64,000 nt of DNA from NCBI GenBank assembly GCA_001792895.1, contig MARA01000012.1, positions 496,001-560,000 on the forward strand, written 5' to 3'. The notes under the pieces are model-generated. The model worked only from the letters and a program-made list of their open reading frames with translations, searched no databases and was not told the origin of the DNA. The stretch is from Lentinus brumalis. Lineage: Eukaryota > Basidiomycota > Agaricomycetes > Polyporales > Polyporaceae. Made by a program: the position numbers and the translations under genes. Positions 23,993 to 36,134 of the stretch are shown here, piece by piece (the stretch's first letter is position 1; every line of letters begins with the position of its first letter).

Positions 23993-25970
23993 ATGTCAAC
24001 GATCGTAACGGCCGAGGTGCACGCAACAACCCCAACTAGGATGGCCGTTAGCCACCCAAGAAGCATTCATATTACTTATTACGCCATACCGCGAGACGTC
24101 CGAATTTCTCGATCTGGGACAAGCACGCATAGTTCCGCGGCGTGTCTTGTTTGCTCTTCCCGCCAGAACATTGCCCTGGGCGTACCACCACGTTTCCGTC
24201 TTCCCACTCTCATCTCGCCCCCATCCTCTCCCTCTCAGCTCGACTCTGCGCTACCGCTATTGCGCTGCGCCGCTCAATCGGTACCCAGCCATCACACATA
24301 CTGTAGCGTGTCGACACGCTCTGCATTGCTCGAAGACTACATACGGTACATCTGGTGCAACTCAAGCGTCCTCGACGAGCTCGAACATACGGTACGTGTC
24401 CTGCGTCGTTCGGCCATACAGACCGCGCTGACACAGGCATCTCCGACCTTCAAGTGCGATAGGACGCAGCGCTTCGTCTGGACTCTACACCGCGTTCCAG
24501 AACGCGTACCAGCACGCGTTAAGACGACACGGTACGTGGCTCTCTATATCCCTGTGCAGTATGAGGTCAGCATTGTGCTAATCACCCGCGTCGTGTAGAC
24601 CCGGCGCGTCATATCTCCGCCCATGTCGTGCGGCAGCGACGCGACACTGCACAGAAGGTGGACCATCCTCGGTACGTACCTGCTTGCAATGCGAGTGAGC
24701 GAACGCGTTGCTCATCGCCGATGTTCATCTTCCAGCTCCCCGCCCATCCGAGGCCGCCGCATTGCTGAGCGGACAACCTCCCGAGCGTTCTTCCTGCTAG
24801 TACGTACCTTTCTCTCCCGTCTACGGTGGTAGCGTGCAGCGCCGGCTGACCATACTGTACGGTCATTCCACTTAGTTTCTACCTCCCAGCGTCGTCCTGC
24901 TCGTCGAGCTCGCGGGACGATATCTGGACGCCGGAGGTTCAGTCCTTCGACGCGTTTACTCACCCTGCGGCCGAGGTCTACACAGCGTGCCACGGCTGTC
25001 AATAGAGGTACGTACCGGTCTTTCGCAGCCCATGCACGGCCGACTGATTGTCGACCATCGTCCCAGACGTCACCTCTGCGGTAAGCTCGCAGCCAGGCGT
25101 ACCTACGACTGCCACCGGCCGGCTCGGGAGACAGTGGACGCGTCCTCGTCTGGTACAGTCTGGTCGCCTCGGACCCACCTCCAAGCTGCTCTGACGGAGA
25201 CAAGGGTACGTACCTCGGTCTCATCCCGGCTGGACAGCACACGCTGATAGCCATGTCATGATCAGCGTGTCTCCATCTCGTGAGATTCTGTGCAAGACGC
25301 ATGAGAAGACGGCGACTGGTAGGCAAGACGCTGCGCCGCTCCGAAGCCGTCTGGGACGCGACAAGTCCAGCGCAGAGCGCGTCTGGGGAAACTCGACGCG
25401 TCGTTGTCGCCCAGCTCACGACGAGTGGTACGTACCTTCGTGCACATCTCGTACGCGTACTGAAGACGTCCAGGTCTCCCGGACGCCGTCTCCTGCCATT
25501 ATCTTGGCAACCGGGAGCGGAGTCGCACTCGCTGTAGATGGAGACCGCTGTCGCAAAGTACGTACCTTTTCCCTGACGCCTCCGAGCTACTGGCGGACTT
25601 GGCTGATGGCAAACTCTGCAGCAGCTTCAAGTCGCTCTCATCGACGTCCGCTGCTAGACACGCGTCTTCCGGCGTGGACCGGCGAGCTCCAGAGTGTCGA
25701 AGGTGAGCATATGCATCCCGGATTCAGGCTGCCGGTGCTGACATAGATCTCGCAGAGCTGACAGATAACGCGCAGAGACAGCACAGACGCGAGAGCAGGC
25801 GGCGCAGGTGGGAGGCGGGCAGACGGAGGCAGCAGCGGTGGTGGTGGTCGAGAGTAGACTTGCGCACTTCTCGGAACGTGCGAAGTCGTAGAATAGGCGC
25901 CCGTGCTCGTTTCGACGCAGAGTCCTCGAGAACGCGTTACATCGCTGCAGCGTGTGTGTACTGTACGTAG
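23993..25970 (+). CDS. Locus A, unit 3: copy with open first exon
   Basis: Best copy for the 5' part of locus A. From ATG at 23993 (MSTIVTAEVHATTPTR) the frame is open to the first donor after ARVKTTR (about 24531), some 180 codons. It passes a Ser/Pro-rich segment and then a charged, helical segment (LLEDYIRYIWCNSSV, LDELEHTVRVLRR). The CT-rich stretch inside it could hide a further intron. Downstream exons keep the GTACGTACCT donors and end with the Arg-rich exon and TAG at 25968-25970. No known domain was recognised. The other units lose this frame by a 2-bp (AC) difference near 24295. Confidence 0.45.
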
Positions 25971-26276
25971 TTCGTCAATGAAACACGCTCTTCCACACCC
26001 TCTCGCTGGTCTGTTCGCTGGGATCGCGGGCGTCGAGTTCCAGCCGCTACTGCGCGCTGTGTCCTCTCCTCCTGCCTCAAGAAACCTTTCGAGCACCCTC
26101 GCAAACGTCTTCACGCTGTATGTCAGAGGCAACGAAATATATTTCTGTCTACATACACGTCTACCTACACCGACACAAGACTTACCGTGCTGTCGCCACT
26201 CCTCTTCCACCTCATCGCCGCCGCCGCGCCGCCCCCATCCCTCCCTCCCTCCCTATACTCCAGAGCCCCACCGTGC

Positions 26277-28195
26277 CTATACCCTCCAGAAACACCCTAA
26301 GGTGAAGCTTGCATCTGGTGCATCTGCTTCGCACTCCGCTGATGGCCTAACCACCCCGCAGCCGCCGCGCCCGCCCGCCCCGGACGCGAGCAGCAACCCC
26401 CTCTTCGTCCTCCGGCGGCTCATGATCGGTACAGGAGTGTCGTCGAGATCCTCGTTGGCGCGGAACGCCGACCGCTCGACCGGGCTGTTGTCCCAGTGGT
26501 CCATGATGCGCGGCGACCCGCGAGTCAGGGCTTCGCGGCGACCTGCCGGCGGCGAGTCGTCGAATACGGCTTGCTTGCCCCGCGCTTCGGAAAGTACGAG
26601 AGAGCGTTCGGATACGTGACGTTGCGAGAGTGGCTGCTCTTCGTCGGGGTTACCGATGAGGGTGGCGAGCGCGTCCACGGGCTCTTCCACGACGCAGCGA
26701 AGTCATACCGCGCAGACAACGACGTTGACGCCTCGAGGGTGAACGGGCTCCCCTTGCGCTTGCTCTGGGCCATGAACCCGCCGACGGTCTCCTGGCCCTT
26801 CGCGACGTTCTCGAGCTTGCTCTTGAGCGACGCAAGGCCACCCTCGGAGTGGACGTGGGCATAGGGCGGGACGCGCGACCTTGGCGAAGTCACCTTGTAG
26901 TTCTCGCCGTTGTTGTTGTCCCAGATCTCGCGGCCAATGACGTTGAACCGAGTGCGAAGAACATGTCTTCTCCTCGATACGCGCAAGCATGTCCCAGACG
27001 GATGTAAACGAGAATCGGTCGAAAACGCCACCAGGAACGAGTCAGGTACTTCGCGTGACCTCGCTCGTCGTCTGCCACGAGTCCACCGTGAAGCGGACCG
27101 CACCCACTTCTGGAATGCGAGGTTCCGAACGCGTACACGACCGTTGAGGGACGCGCCGTCCTCTGACAACGTCAGGTCCTCGAGCGCGAGGTCGGCATCC
27201 GCATTCGCCACAGCAGGCTTGTTCGTGAGCTGCATCGTGAGCACCTTGTCTTCCTCTCCTTGCCTGGGCCCGTAGATCGCGCTGGGGAAGTCGCTCTCCG
27301 TACCGCTCGTGTCGGTGGGCGACCCTTGGCGCGAGATCGCAAGGGGCTTCTGCTCGGCTAGGAACAGCTTCACGTGCTCGAGGCGGGCGTCGAAGTGAAC
27401 GGACTTCGCCATGGGCGTGCTTGGTTCGCTCTTCGTCGACGCTAGGGCCTCGCCGGTGACGATCGAGAGGTCGCCACGCACAACGGGACGACGCGACTTC
27501 AGCGAAGACTTGAGTGGCTCACCCGACTTCTTCCGCGCTATGCTGGCGGCTAACGATTGTGGCGCAGAGAATGCGCGATTGCTTGTGCCCTCGGCGCGGA
27601 TGTTGGCGGTGAGCGCGACAGAAGCCGAGGACTCGGCGAGCGGAAGCGTCTTCTTGAGGTCGTCCAGGTCGATGTGGAGGTCGACGCGAGGCGAAGACGA
27701 CGCACGGGGAGTCTCGTTACCGGACATGTCTTCAGTGGAAGACTGGCTGGCAGGGAACGCCACACCCTTCTCAAGCTGGGATGCACTTCTCGACCTGAGG
27801 ACGGCGGGCGTGGGAGTCGAGTCGGCGGGCGAACGGAAAGCTTGCATCTTGGGGTGCGGCGTGCGAGGGTGCATCTGGACGTACGACTCCGAACCGCTGG
27901 ACGAGCTGGACGCCTCGTCCTGAGCGGGCGGCTCCACGCGAGGGGGAGTCGGGGGTTGTACTACCAAGACGGTGGGCACTGCGGAGGTGCCTGCCAAGGG
28001 AGCCTCCGCGGCCACGATACGGTGGATCGTCGTGGCGGGGGGCGTTGACGGTGCGGAGAGGGTGGCCAAAGTGATCGAGCGCGACGATGACGACCGACGT
28101 GGGATGCGCGGGAGGGGCGCGCCCGCACTGTTCGAGTGCCGCGTGTAGTAGTCCATGGGGGCGGCGTACGCGTGGAGGTTTAGTACCGTGTTCAT
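26277..28195 (-). pseudogene. PP1 regulatory subunit (Gac1/CBM21 family), unit 3: most complete copy, frameshifted in CBM21
   Basis: From ATG at 28195 the Ser/Pro-rich N-terminal region, the PP1-docking motif KSVHF with LEHVKLF (about 27365-27415), and the entry to CBM21 (LEDLTLSEDGASLNGRVRV) are in one frame. Inside the CBM21 region small deletions shift the frame more than once (between about 27115 and 26955), and it recovers at FNVIGREIWDNNNGENYKVT. A further shift follows near 26690. The last frame ends at 26277, past the residues MDHWDNSPVERSAFR. The family normally has one open frame here, so this copy cannot make a complete protein unless some indels are assembly errors. Confidence 0.8.
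26885..27195 (-). other. CBM21 (starch/glycogen-binding) domain remnant
   Basis: Domain that targets PP1 to glycogen in the Gac1/PPP1R3 family. Recognisable pieces in order are LEDLTLSEDGASLNGRV, VRNLAFQKWV, FTVDSWQTTSEV in another frame, DSFLVAFSTD, and FNVIGREIWDNNNGENYKV. The order matches the family, and only the reading frame is broken. This is the only CBM21 sequence left in the five units. Confidence 0.85.
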
Positions 28196-29093
28196 GAGGA
28201 TCGTTGTCTGTGGGGTCTGGGGAGGGACAATCAGCACCAAGGGAAGGTTCTGCGGCTGACGCGCGGGTGACACAGCAGGGATCTCGACATTTCCGACGAC
28301 CGAGGCTGACACCTTTTCGGTGATTGCAGCCGACAGGATACCTTTCGTCCATATGCGCCGTGCAAAGAGACAAAGGGTAACCACGGGGCGCATATACCCA
28401 GACCTTTCGCGCGTCGGAGATGCGAATATCCCTGTGGTGCGACCACCGCACAGGGGGATTACTCACCTGCTTAGTGACGTCGCTTGCGGGGAGACCTTGC
28501 GAGCGCTGGGCCGAATGGTCGAAGGCGTTGAAAACGATAAGTATAGGAAAAAGGTGTCGCTGGACGCGAGCAAAGGGACCGGGGGAGCACTGCGGAGGAA
28601 GCGACGCAGACCGAACTATAATGTATGGAGGAGAATCATTGCTGGTCAGCCGCCGCCGCGAGAAGGACGAGAACAGAATGGAGCGATGGGGAACGGAGAG
28701 ACTCACCAGAAGCCGTCAGTAGTGTTCCGGCGCAGGGGTGCGCAGACGGCAGATCCTGGGCGCGGCGCGTGAGACGGCGGGTGCGCGACGAGGGCAGCAG
28801 CGTGCTCACCAGGAGAGACAGTGAGCGGGCTGTCTGGGACGGCGACCTCTTGGGACACGACGGCCGGCGGGGAGGGAGGGAGGGGGCGGACGTGGGGGTC
28901 GGGTGGCAAGAGACTGGGCGAAAAAGCCGTCGAAGTGGTTCATCTCGCACGCGCGCCTAGGGGCGATGCGAACGAGCTCGCCATCAATTTCGAACACACG
29001 GCGGTCTGGGCCGAGTTCGCTCTCACACTAAAGTGGAGCCCCCTGTCCGCTGGCTCGAGGCTGCCGCTCTGGGCTGCATACTAGCTCGTCCAT
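28196..29093 (-). CDS. CBM21 leader with 89-aa ORF, unit 3
   Basis: Homologous to the leader of unit 1, including the 12-nt start exon (ATG at 29093), the 54-nt intron and the Pro-rich second exon. The stop in the third exon is the same TGA as in unit 1. The frame is intact. Function unknown; it may be an upstream ORF. Confidence 0.33.
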
Positions 29094-29588
29094 GTTCTCC
29101 TGAGTCCTGCTGATTCTGAGAAACAGCCAGCCTCAGTCTGCGACCGTCGACGAGCTCCCGACGAGCATCGGGCTTGGTGAGCAGAAGGCCGTGCTTATCA
29201 GGACAGTCGCATCTGTGTCGCTGCTTATCGCGGTGACAGGCCCGGTTTTCCAGACGCTGCGACACCGCAGCGGTCGTTCGATCCTCGACGCCTTCGTTGC
29301 GGCGATTGGCCCACCCCAAGCACAGTCCAGCGGTGACGTAACCCAGTGACGTCAGGGAATCTCATCCTCCTTCTCTGCGCTCTGAACGTCGAACGTCGAA
29401 CGAGCGACACGCCGCGGTCTGACGCGACCCGCCAGAACACGTTCCTCACTCAAGACTCCAGAGTCGCGTCGCGGGTCAACGTGTCCACCCCCGCGTGACC
29501 ACACCTCTTCCCATCTGCGAGCATCGTTGCCGACGATGAGGTCGCGATAGGGCGCGAGGAGAGACGCGACGCGGGAGCTCGTTCACGC

Positions 29589-32500
29589 ATGCGACGAGCA
29601 CTGCAGGTGTTGGCGGCCGCCAGACTGCATCCCTCTCTCTGCGCCTGCTGGCTCTCGCTCCGTCTCTGCCCGCCGTCTCTCCTAGAGGCGTCTCCTCTGC
29701 CCTCTTGCTCTGCGCAGCGTCCGTCCTGCGTCTCGCTCTCGCACGCCCTGCAGACTCCCTCTCGCACCGTCGCCCTTGTCGCAACTCACGTCCGTCCACT
29801 GCGCTACACTGCAGTACGCCGCCGCAAGTCTTCGCTTGTCTCCCTATCGCCGCCATGACATAAGTACTGGACGAACAGATGCATATACGAGGTCTGTATG
29901 TACAATCATGGTGCACCGACTGCTCACTGACTTGCATCCTACACAGTCTCGACGCGTCTGCTATAGCGCGTCTTGTCCCCTGCTTGAACGACCGCGCGCC
30001 GCGTTTCAGTACGCGATTGCCCGTCCAGCTCGCATACTCACACCCTCCCCGGCATATCACCCTGAATATCGCGCAGGCCGTGCTCTAGCTGAACGAACAA
30101 CTAAATCGAACGTCTTGATCCGAGTCCGCCATACAGGTGAGTCTGTGCGTACTATCCATACCGCAGCCGCGTGCTAACTGCTCCGTCCACACAGTATGTA
30201 TTGACAACTACACAAACATCTAGCACACTCAGCACACCCGTTCGCCGCGTCCTGGCGCCCGAGTCCCGGTGCACAGCCGAAAGGCAGGTCTACGTACCAG
30301 TCACCGGCCCCTACCTGCCCGGCTCCCCTGCATACGACCCATCCGACGCCTCCAGCACGCGAGCCAGAGAAATCACCGCCGCCAGTTTCTGTCAAGAGGA
30401 ACGGGGACACGGTGAGCTCATACGTTCGCGGTCCGCAGAGGACGTCGCACTGACCTGGGGATGGTGCGTAGACGTCCAGTCCGTACAGACACGGTTGACG
30501 GCGCGGCCGACGACGACGAGGTTGCAGCGGACGACGTGGCAGTCGACAGTGGCAGCGCGGACGGTCGAGAACACCGAGGCGGTGGGATGCAGAGTGGGCA
30601 GAGAGCAGGTGAGGAGGTGAGGAGGAGGGGAGGAGGGAAGGAGGGGAATGGAGAACGACCCCGCGTCCGCGCTGGTACTAATACCCGCCTGGCGCAGGAC
30701 AAACACACCACGCGCGGTGCCTGCGCACAGGCCACCGCTCTCCCTGTTCGGTCCTGCGCAGGCACGCACCCGTTCGGGGCACATTCGCACTTCTCCGTGT
30801 CGGGTCTCCAGTTCGGACTCGCGACGCGTGAGTACTCCCTTCTCATGCCAAGCGTCGTCCCAGCTGATGCTGATCACGGCGCGCTGCGATCTGTACGCGT
30901 CAGTATCTACACTTTCATGTCGTAGTATGCAGTCCAACACTTGTCCACATACCTGACCATGTGCTTCGCGGGACTCGGACTTCCAACGGCCCGCCCTCGG
31001 AACGTAAGTATGCTCGAGGTACGTGGAGTGCGCACACCCAAGTTCCAACCCTCGGGCTCAAACCAAGCTCGATCTCGCCGGACCCGAACGACGGCTTGAA
31101 TCGCGCGCAGCGTGCGTTCTCGGAGACTCGGGTTTCCAGGTGCAAACACCAGATGGACGGCCTCGTCGGCGGTCCGAACGTCACGACGACGGCGGCGGGA
31201 CTCGGAAGAACGAGAACCCCAGGTATGTCTGTTCTGTCTCTTCGGCAGTTCTGCGTTCGCGGCGTGACACTCACGCTCACGGAGTTCTTTCAGGATGCAT
31301 GGTCGGGTTCGTTGGCTTGGCCCAGTCATAGATGGGCTGCCCGCGGTGCGTCTGGACAGGGACGGGATGGACATGAAGACGACTCGGGCCTCTCATGTTT
31401 GCTCGAGCCTCGCGGTAGAATGCACGCCCGTACCGAACACCACGACGCCTCCGCCGGCTGCTGGGACTCGGGACCACGCATCGAACGCTGCATCGTGCAC
31501 GCGCCCCTCGCTCGTTGTTCGCTCGTTCCATCCATGACGCACGGTCCGGGTTCGAGCTCGTGTGGCCCGGCGTAATCCCGACTGCGCCGTGAGTGCACGC
31601 TCATATCCTGCGTCCGCTACCTTCTGACCCGTGCGCCGCTAGGCTGCAAGACTGCAGTATGTTGCAGTTGCGTCGTAGTCGTAGACGAGCGACTCCGAGA
31701 GGAGGCAGTCTGCGGGCGGATGGACGTCCAGGATCAAGACTCCATATCACAGAGCCCCGGACACCGGATGCACGGACGGCGGTCACCGGTTCACAGGCAA
31801 TCGAGAGCGAATGCATGGTGGCTCGTGGGTGGAAGCGACGTGACGTCCAGCCTCGTCGCTCGCGCTGACAGCGGCAGCAAGTCGCCAAGTTTCTCCAGGT
31901 ACGTCAACGGCGTTTTGGCTCGTATGTACGGGTGCTGACAACTTGCCTCCGCCGGGAACAGATCCAGATTCCAGACGCACCGACTCGCAGAATTGCAGGC
32001 ACGGCCGCGTCTCTGCAGCGATGTCTAGAGTGGCTCGAGGCTGCGGAGGAGAGACTTGAAGCACCCGCGGCGGCGGAGCACGCACGGTCGCGACATTGAT
32101 GCATCCAGAGCAGAGACTCGGGCCGGCTGCAGGCAGCGAACATGTCGTTCGCTTGTCGAGGTATCGAGAGGCCGGCAGAGATATCTGGATCAAGTTCGGA
32201 CTCTGGCACCGCCGTCGCTCGTCGCCTGGTAGGACTCGAAGTCTCGACGGTATGTCTCCGTCACATTCGTTCGTGTCGCTTGCCTTCTGATGCATTGCAT
32301 TGCTTACTTAGTGTACGAAGTAGACAGGACACCGAGGGCACACAGGCGGAGGTCTACGCAATGCACAAGGTTGCTGATCTGCGTACGTCTCCGTAGCGAC
32401 GTCTGTATGTTCGACAGCACCCAGGCTGGTTGAATGGACGTCATGACGAGCAGGTGATGGCGACTCTGTGGATCCCAGAGTCGCTGCATCCGGACAGTAA

Positions 32501-34016
32501 GTCCTCTGCACGCTCGCGCATGTCTTGACCGTTCGATCTCGTGCGGTTTACCGTTAGGCGACGACCGGATGGTTGATTGATTCGAGCCTTCGACATATGA
32601 AATGAAGACACGCTGCAGACGAGGATGCGACCGCGTCACCTGGAGTCCGAGTCTCGAAATCGAGATCGCATGCCCGAGGCACTGCCCACCAGTGACCGTG
32701 TTGCTGCTCTGATTGCAGGGCGAGACATGTCGGATCCGAGGAGCGAAGTCCGGCTCGTGCGCCGCAGGGAAGCATTGCTCGTTCATCGATGCTGCTGTGG
32801 CATGTCTCGAAAGGTATGTACTCTCGCTCTGGCGTGGGTTGCTGCAATCTCTGACATTGGTGAAGCATTACTTACTACAGGTCTAGTTCTGTATCTCCGG
32901 GATACAAGACGGCCGAGGATGCGCTACGGCGAATGTCCTCGTTGCCGTTGCATGCAGTGGGAAGACAGCTGTGTAGTCGGCAACGTTCTGGTCCCGTAGT
33001 AGGAGCAAGATGTGCTCGGAAGCTCCGAATCGAGGGACGTCTCGCCTGTCTCAGCGGTGTCTTGTTCCTTGGCGCGGTTCGTACACACCCGGCACAACCT
33101 ACAAGACTTCTCGCGATGCAAGCACACCGGCTTCCGACGCAGGCGGTGCACTCTTCGCCGAGACGACGTCTGCCAGCTCGCTCGCCTCCTTCGTACAGCA
33201 AGGGTCAGGTACAGTACAAGCGCGGCTGGCGGCGCAGGTATCAACTTCGCGGGACCCAGGTCTGCTGCGTGCGGATGGGTGAGTTCTCCGCGCAGTCGCA
33301 AGTCTCCGCCGTACTCACTCGTGCGTTTGTGCCTCAGGAGACGAATGGCGGGTGAATACACTGCACTGAGTGCCTAACGGTATCGCACGACACGCTGAGG
33401 TCCCTGCGTCTTACCGTCTCGCGACCGAAACTGATTGCTGGGACCGAGGCAACGCCCAGTGGCACCGCGCTGTTGCTCGGAATGCAGGGCGAGGCATCGA
33501 GAAATGCCGGATCCGAGGAGAGAAGCCCGGCTCGTGCACCGCAGGGAAGCGTCCCTCGTTCATCGGTGCTGCTACGGTCAAGACGGCGTGTGTTGTTGAA
33601 CGGTACGCACTCTTGCTCCGGCGTGGGTAGGTGCAAGCTCTGATCTCATTGGTAAAGCACTACATATACTACTACAGATCGAGTTCTGTACCTTCGAAGT
33701 ACAAGATCGCCGAGGGCTCGGACGCACTACGACGAATGTCCTCGCGCACTTGAGCCGCCGTCGCATGCAGTGGGAAGACATCTCTTCAGGGATGCGAGGG
33801 TAGGAAGCGAGATGTGCTCCGGAAGCTTCGAATCAAGGGCCTGAGCGGTGTCTTGCGTCCTCCCGGGACAAGACGCTTCTCGCGATCGCCTGCCACCAGC
33901 TCCCAGACGTCCGCGTCACGGTGACATCTCCACGGCACGTATGGACGGGCATCTGGCATTGTATGCACTTGGGTGAGCGTGCGCGCATCCTGGCTGCACT
34001 AGGGACTCCATTCTGA
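29589..34016 (+). pseudogene. Locus B, unit 3
   Basis: Collinear with the other copies. The second exon has its longest open version here, running without interruption from about 29950 to the donor near 30135 (PLLERPRAAFQYAIARPARI and on). Small indels near 33000-33240 break the first copy of the internal duplication. Stop of the last exon is TGA at 34014-34016. Function unknown. Confidence 0.42.
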
Positions 34017-34284
34017 CGAGAGGTCGTAGCTTGTGCTGTAAACCGTAGGCAGAAGCAATATATGTTGATACACACGCACGGACTGCGTTGACTGCGTCCT
34101 CTCTTCCGGGCGCGGCTCGTAGAGACGTCCCGATCTCCGCCATTGTATAGGAGAGCCGGATAGCAAGAGTTCGATGGTCAAGCGGCGTCCATGGTCCGGG
34201 AGAACGGTGCGTGTGTCCAGTCGAGTTCGCAGCATGAACGTCTGGACAAGTCGATCGCTGACCGTGACTGTGTCTAGATACGCG

Positions 34285-34445
34285 GCGACGTCTTCAACTC
34301 GCAGATATGTACGGAGGTTGCGAGATGCGACACCAGATGCTGGCTCACACGTTGTACCTGTAGTAGCGGTTGTGGGAGATGCAAGGTCGACGCGTTGTGG
34401 TAAGGCCAGCAAAGGACAGGCAAACGTGGATCTCGATATCAGGCT
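34285..34445. other. Diverged patch in unit 3
   Basis: Around this stretch the units are nearly identical, but here unit 3 differs from units 1, 2 and 4 at many bases and by several indels (for example TCGCAGATATGTACGGAGG where others read ATGCAGATACTAAGG). Identity returns abruptly after it. This looks like a conversion tract from an unseen, older copy. Confidence 0.6.
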
Positions 34446-34544
34446 TTGCTTCGCAAGCTCGATACGGGTTCGTGTCCCCCGCCGCGTTCTTCGCGTCTTG
34501 AGCTGTGTCTGATTGGCCAGTAGCGAAGGTATCTACTAGACAAC

Positions 34545-34871
34545 ATGTCCCCTTTCATCTCCGTCCGGGATAGTATTGACTTATCGCGGTGTAGCTCGAG
34601 TCTCGACGTCCGCGTGAAACTGAACGTCAATGGCTAGACTCAAGGCAAGTCTCAGAAGCGAACTCCGCCTCGGCCGTCGAGTTCCCGGTTGCCGTCGACC
34701 GTTGCAATTGGCGTGAACGAGGAGCTGAGAGTGTCGCATTGGTATGTTCCTCATAGTTGGGTCTATCTACTCCGCATTCTGACCAAGCGTGAAAGATACA
34801 GGATAGCTGCAGCGAGCCGATGGCGCGCTCTTCGACCTTGGCAGGCTCGCTCACAAGCGGTGTGCGAATGA
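34545..34871 (+). CDS. Locus D, unit 3
   Basis: Same structure as in unit 2, with one extra codon in the first short ORF (MSPFISVRDSIDLSR). The 60-nt in-frame intron and the end SQAVCE are kept, with TGA at 34869-34871. Confidence 0.3.
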
Positions 34872-36134
34872 GATGTTCTCATGATCCGGGCTTCAAGACA
34901 CCCGAATGTCGGACCGATCTGGTGCGTGTGACGTCGAGTATATTGTCCCTTCTGTCGCTTCTCACCGGCTTCGTGGATTGTTTGCAGCCCTGAAGCCCGG
35001 CGGTCCGACGCAATCAGCCTAGAAATTCAAGCTGTTAAGTTCGGAGTGGCCATCATGTACGACCGCTCTAGTCTCTCGGACTGTCCTTGTAAGTACTGCC
35101 AGCCCAATTGGACGCTATGTAGGCCAGTTCCTGGCCAGTGCACCTTTATTTCATTGACTCCGAGACTCCCTCCAGCGCCGTTACGGCCTTACGAGCGTAC
35201 CAGGTCTGGTTGAAAGCATGCGTTCACACGCAGCTTCGCCGTGACCTCGGAGGCGAAGATCGGGCGGTCAGCTCGCGAGCTGCAGAGAGGCCGTGCATGT
35301 GTGGTCTTTGGTGAGGCTACTAAGCTAGAATGTACTAGTACATGGACCTCGTGTACGAGTTGACAATGTGCTGTCCCAAGTCGCGCACGCATGTCCTATT
35401 GATATTCTTCCCCTGCCAGTCCCCTGATGATTGCAAGACCTCGCTCCCTCACCGGGACTCAATGTGAGTGCGTGCGTGCCTCGGCAACTATATTCGGCCC
35501 AGGAATGTTCGCCCAAAGTTCATGCAAAGAAATATGCGACTTGCTGAATGTGCACGCGCTGTGCGCGACGCAAGGTACCGAAGATGGAGTTGACAGGCTC
35601 TGGGTCATTGCCTTTGCTCACCTAGACACTGGACACACGTACAGTTCTGCAGTCCCAGCTTGCAATCACATAAATTAAGGACACCAAGGAGCATGGTGCC
35701 ATGGTCCATGCCAGTAATTACGCAGCACTCCCGGTCCCGGAGATATGCCAGTGATATCCACAAGTCTACGTCTACAGCGTGCTCGCTTCCTGCGAGCCTG
35801 CTTCCAGGCAACCTTCTGATCACGGTCTCGTGATCGTGTCCCACGCGTCGCGACGCGTACCTTCGCAAGACTCCTGGACCCGAACAATTGTCTGTCAATT
35901 TTCTACATCAGCGTGCTCATCAATGCTTCACACGAAATGTGTTACACACGCTACAACATGCTTGCACAGGTACAGTGCTCGGGACGGCGATTTACTGATG
36001 TGGGACGCAGCAGCCCAGCACATGGGGCCCGCCGGCATGTATCTATCTGTTTCTCTAGACTCGGAGTTGCTCGACTGACGGGAGACACGGGTCACCGATC
36101 GCATAACCACAGCTTGCCCGATACGGTGTTTCCC

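Larger units (their letters stand above)
22749..34883. repeat. Tandem repeat unit 3 (12.14 kb), least deleted copy
   Basis: Third copy. It is about 0.75 kb longer than units 1 and 2 because it keeps the segment 26462-27167, which encodes the CBM21 domain and downstream residues and is missing from all other units. It lacks about 45 bp present in units 1 and 2 in the leader (at 23939). Near its end it holds a patch (about 34285-34445) that is much more diverged than its surroundings. Confidence 0.95.
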
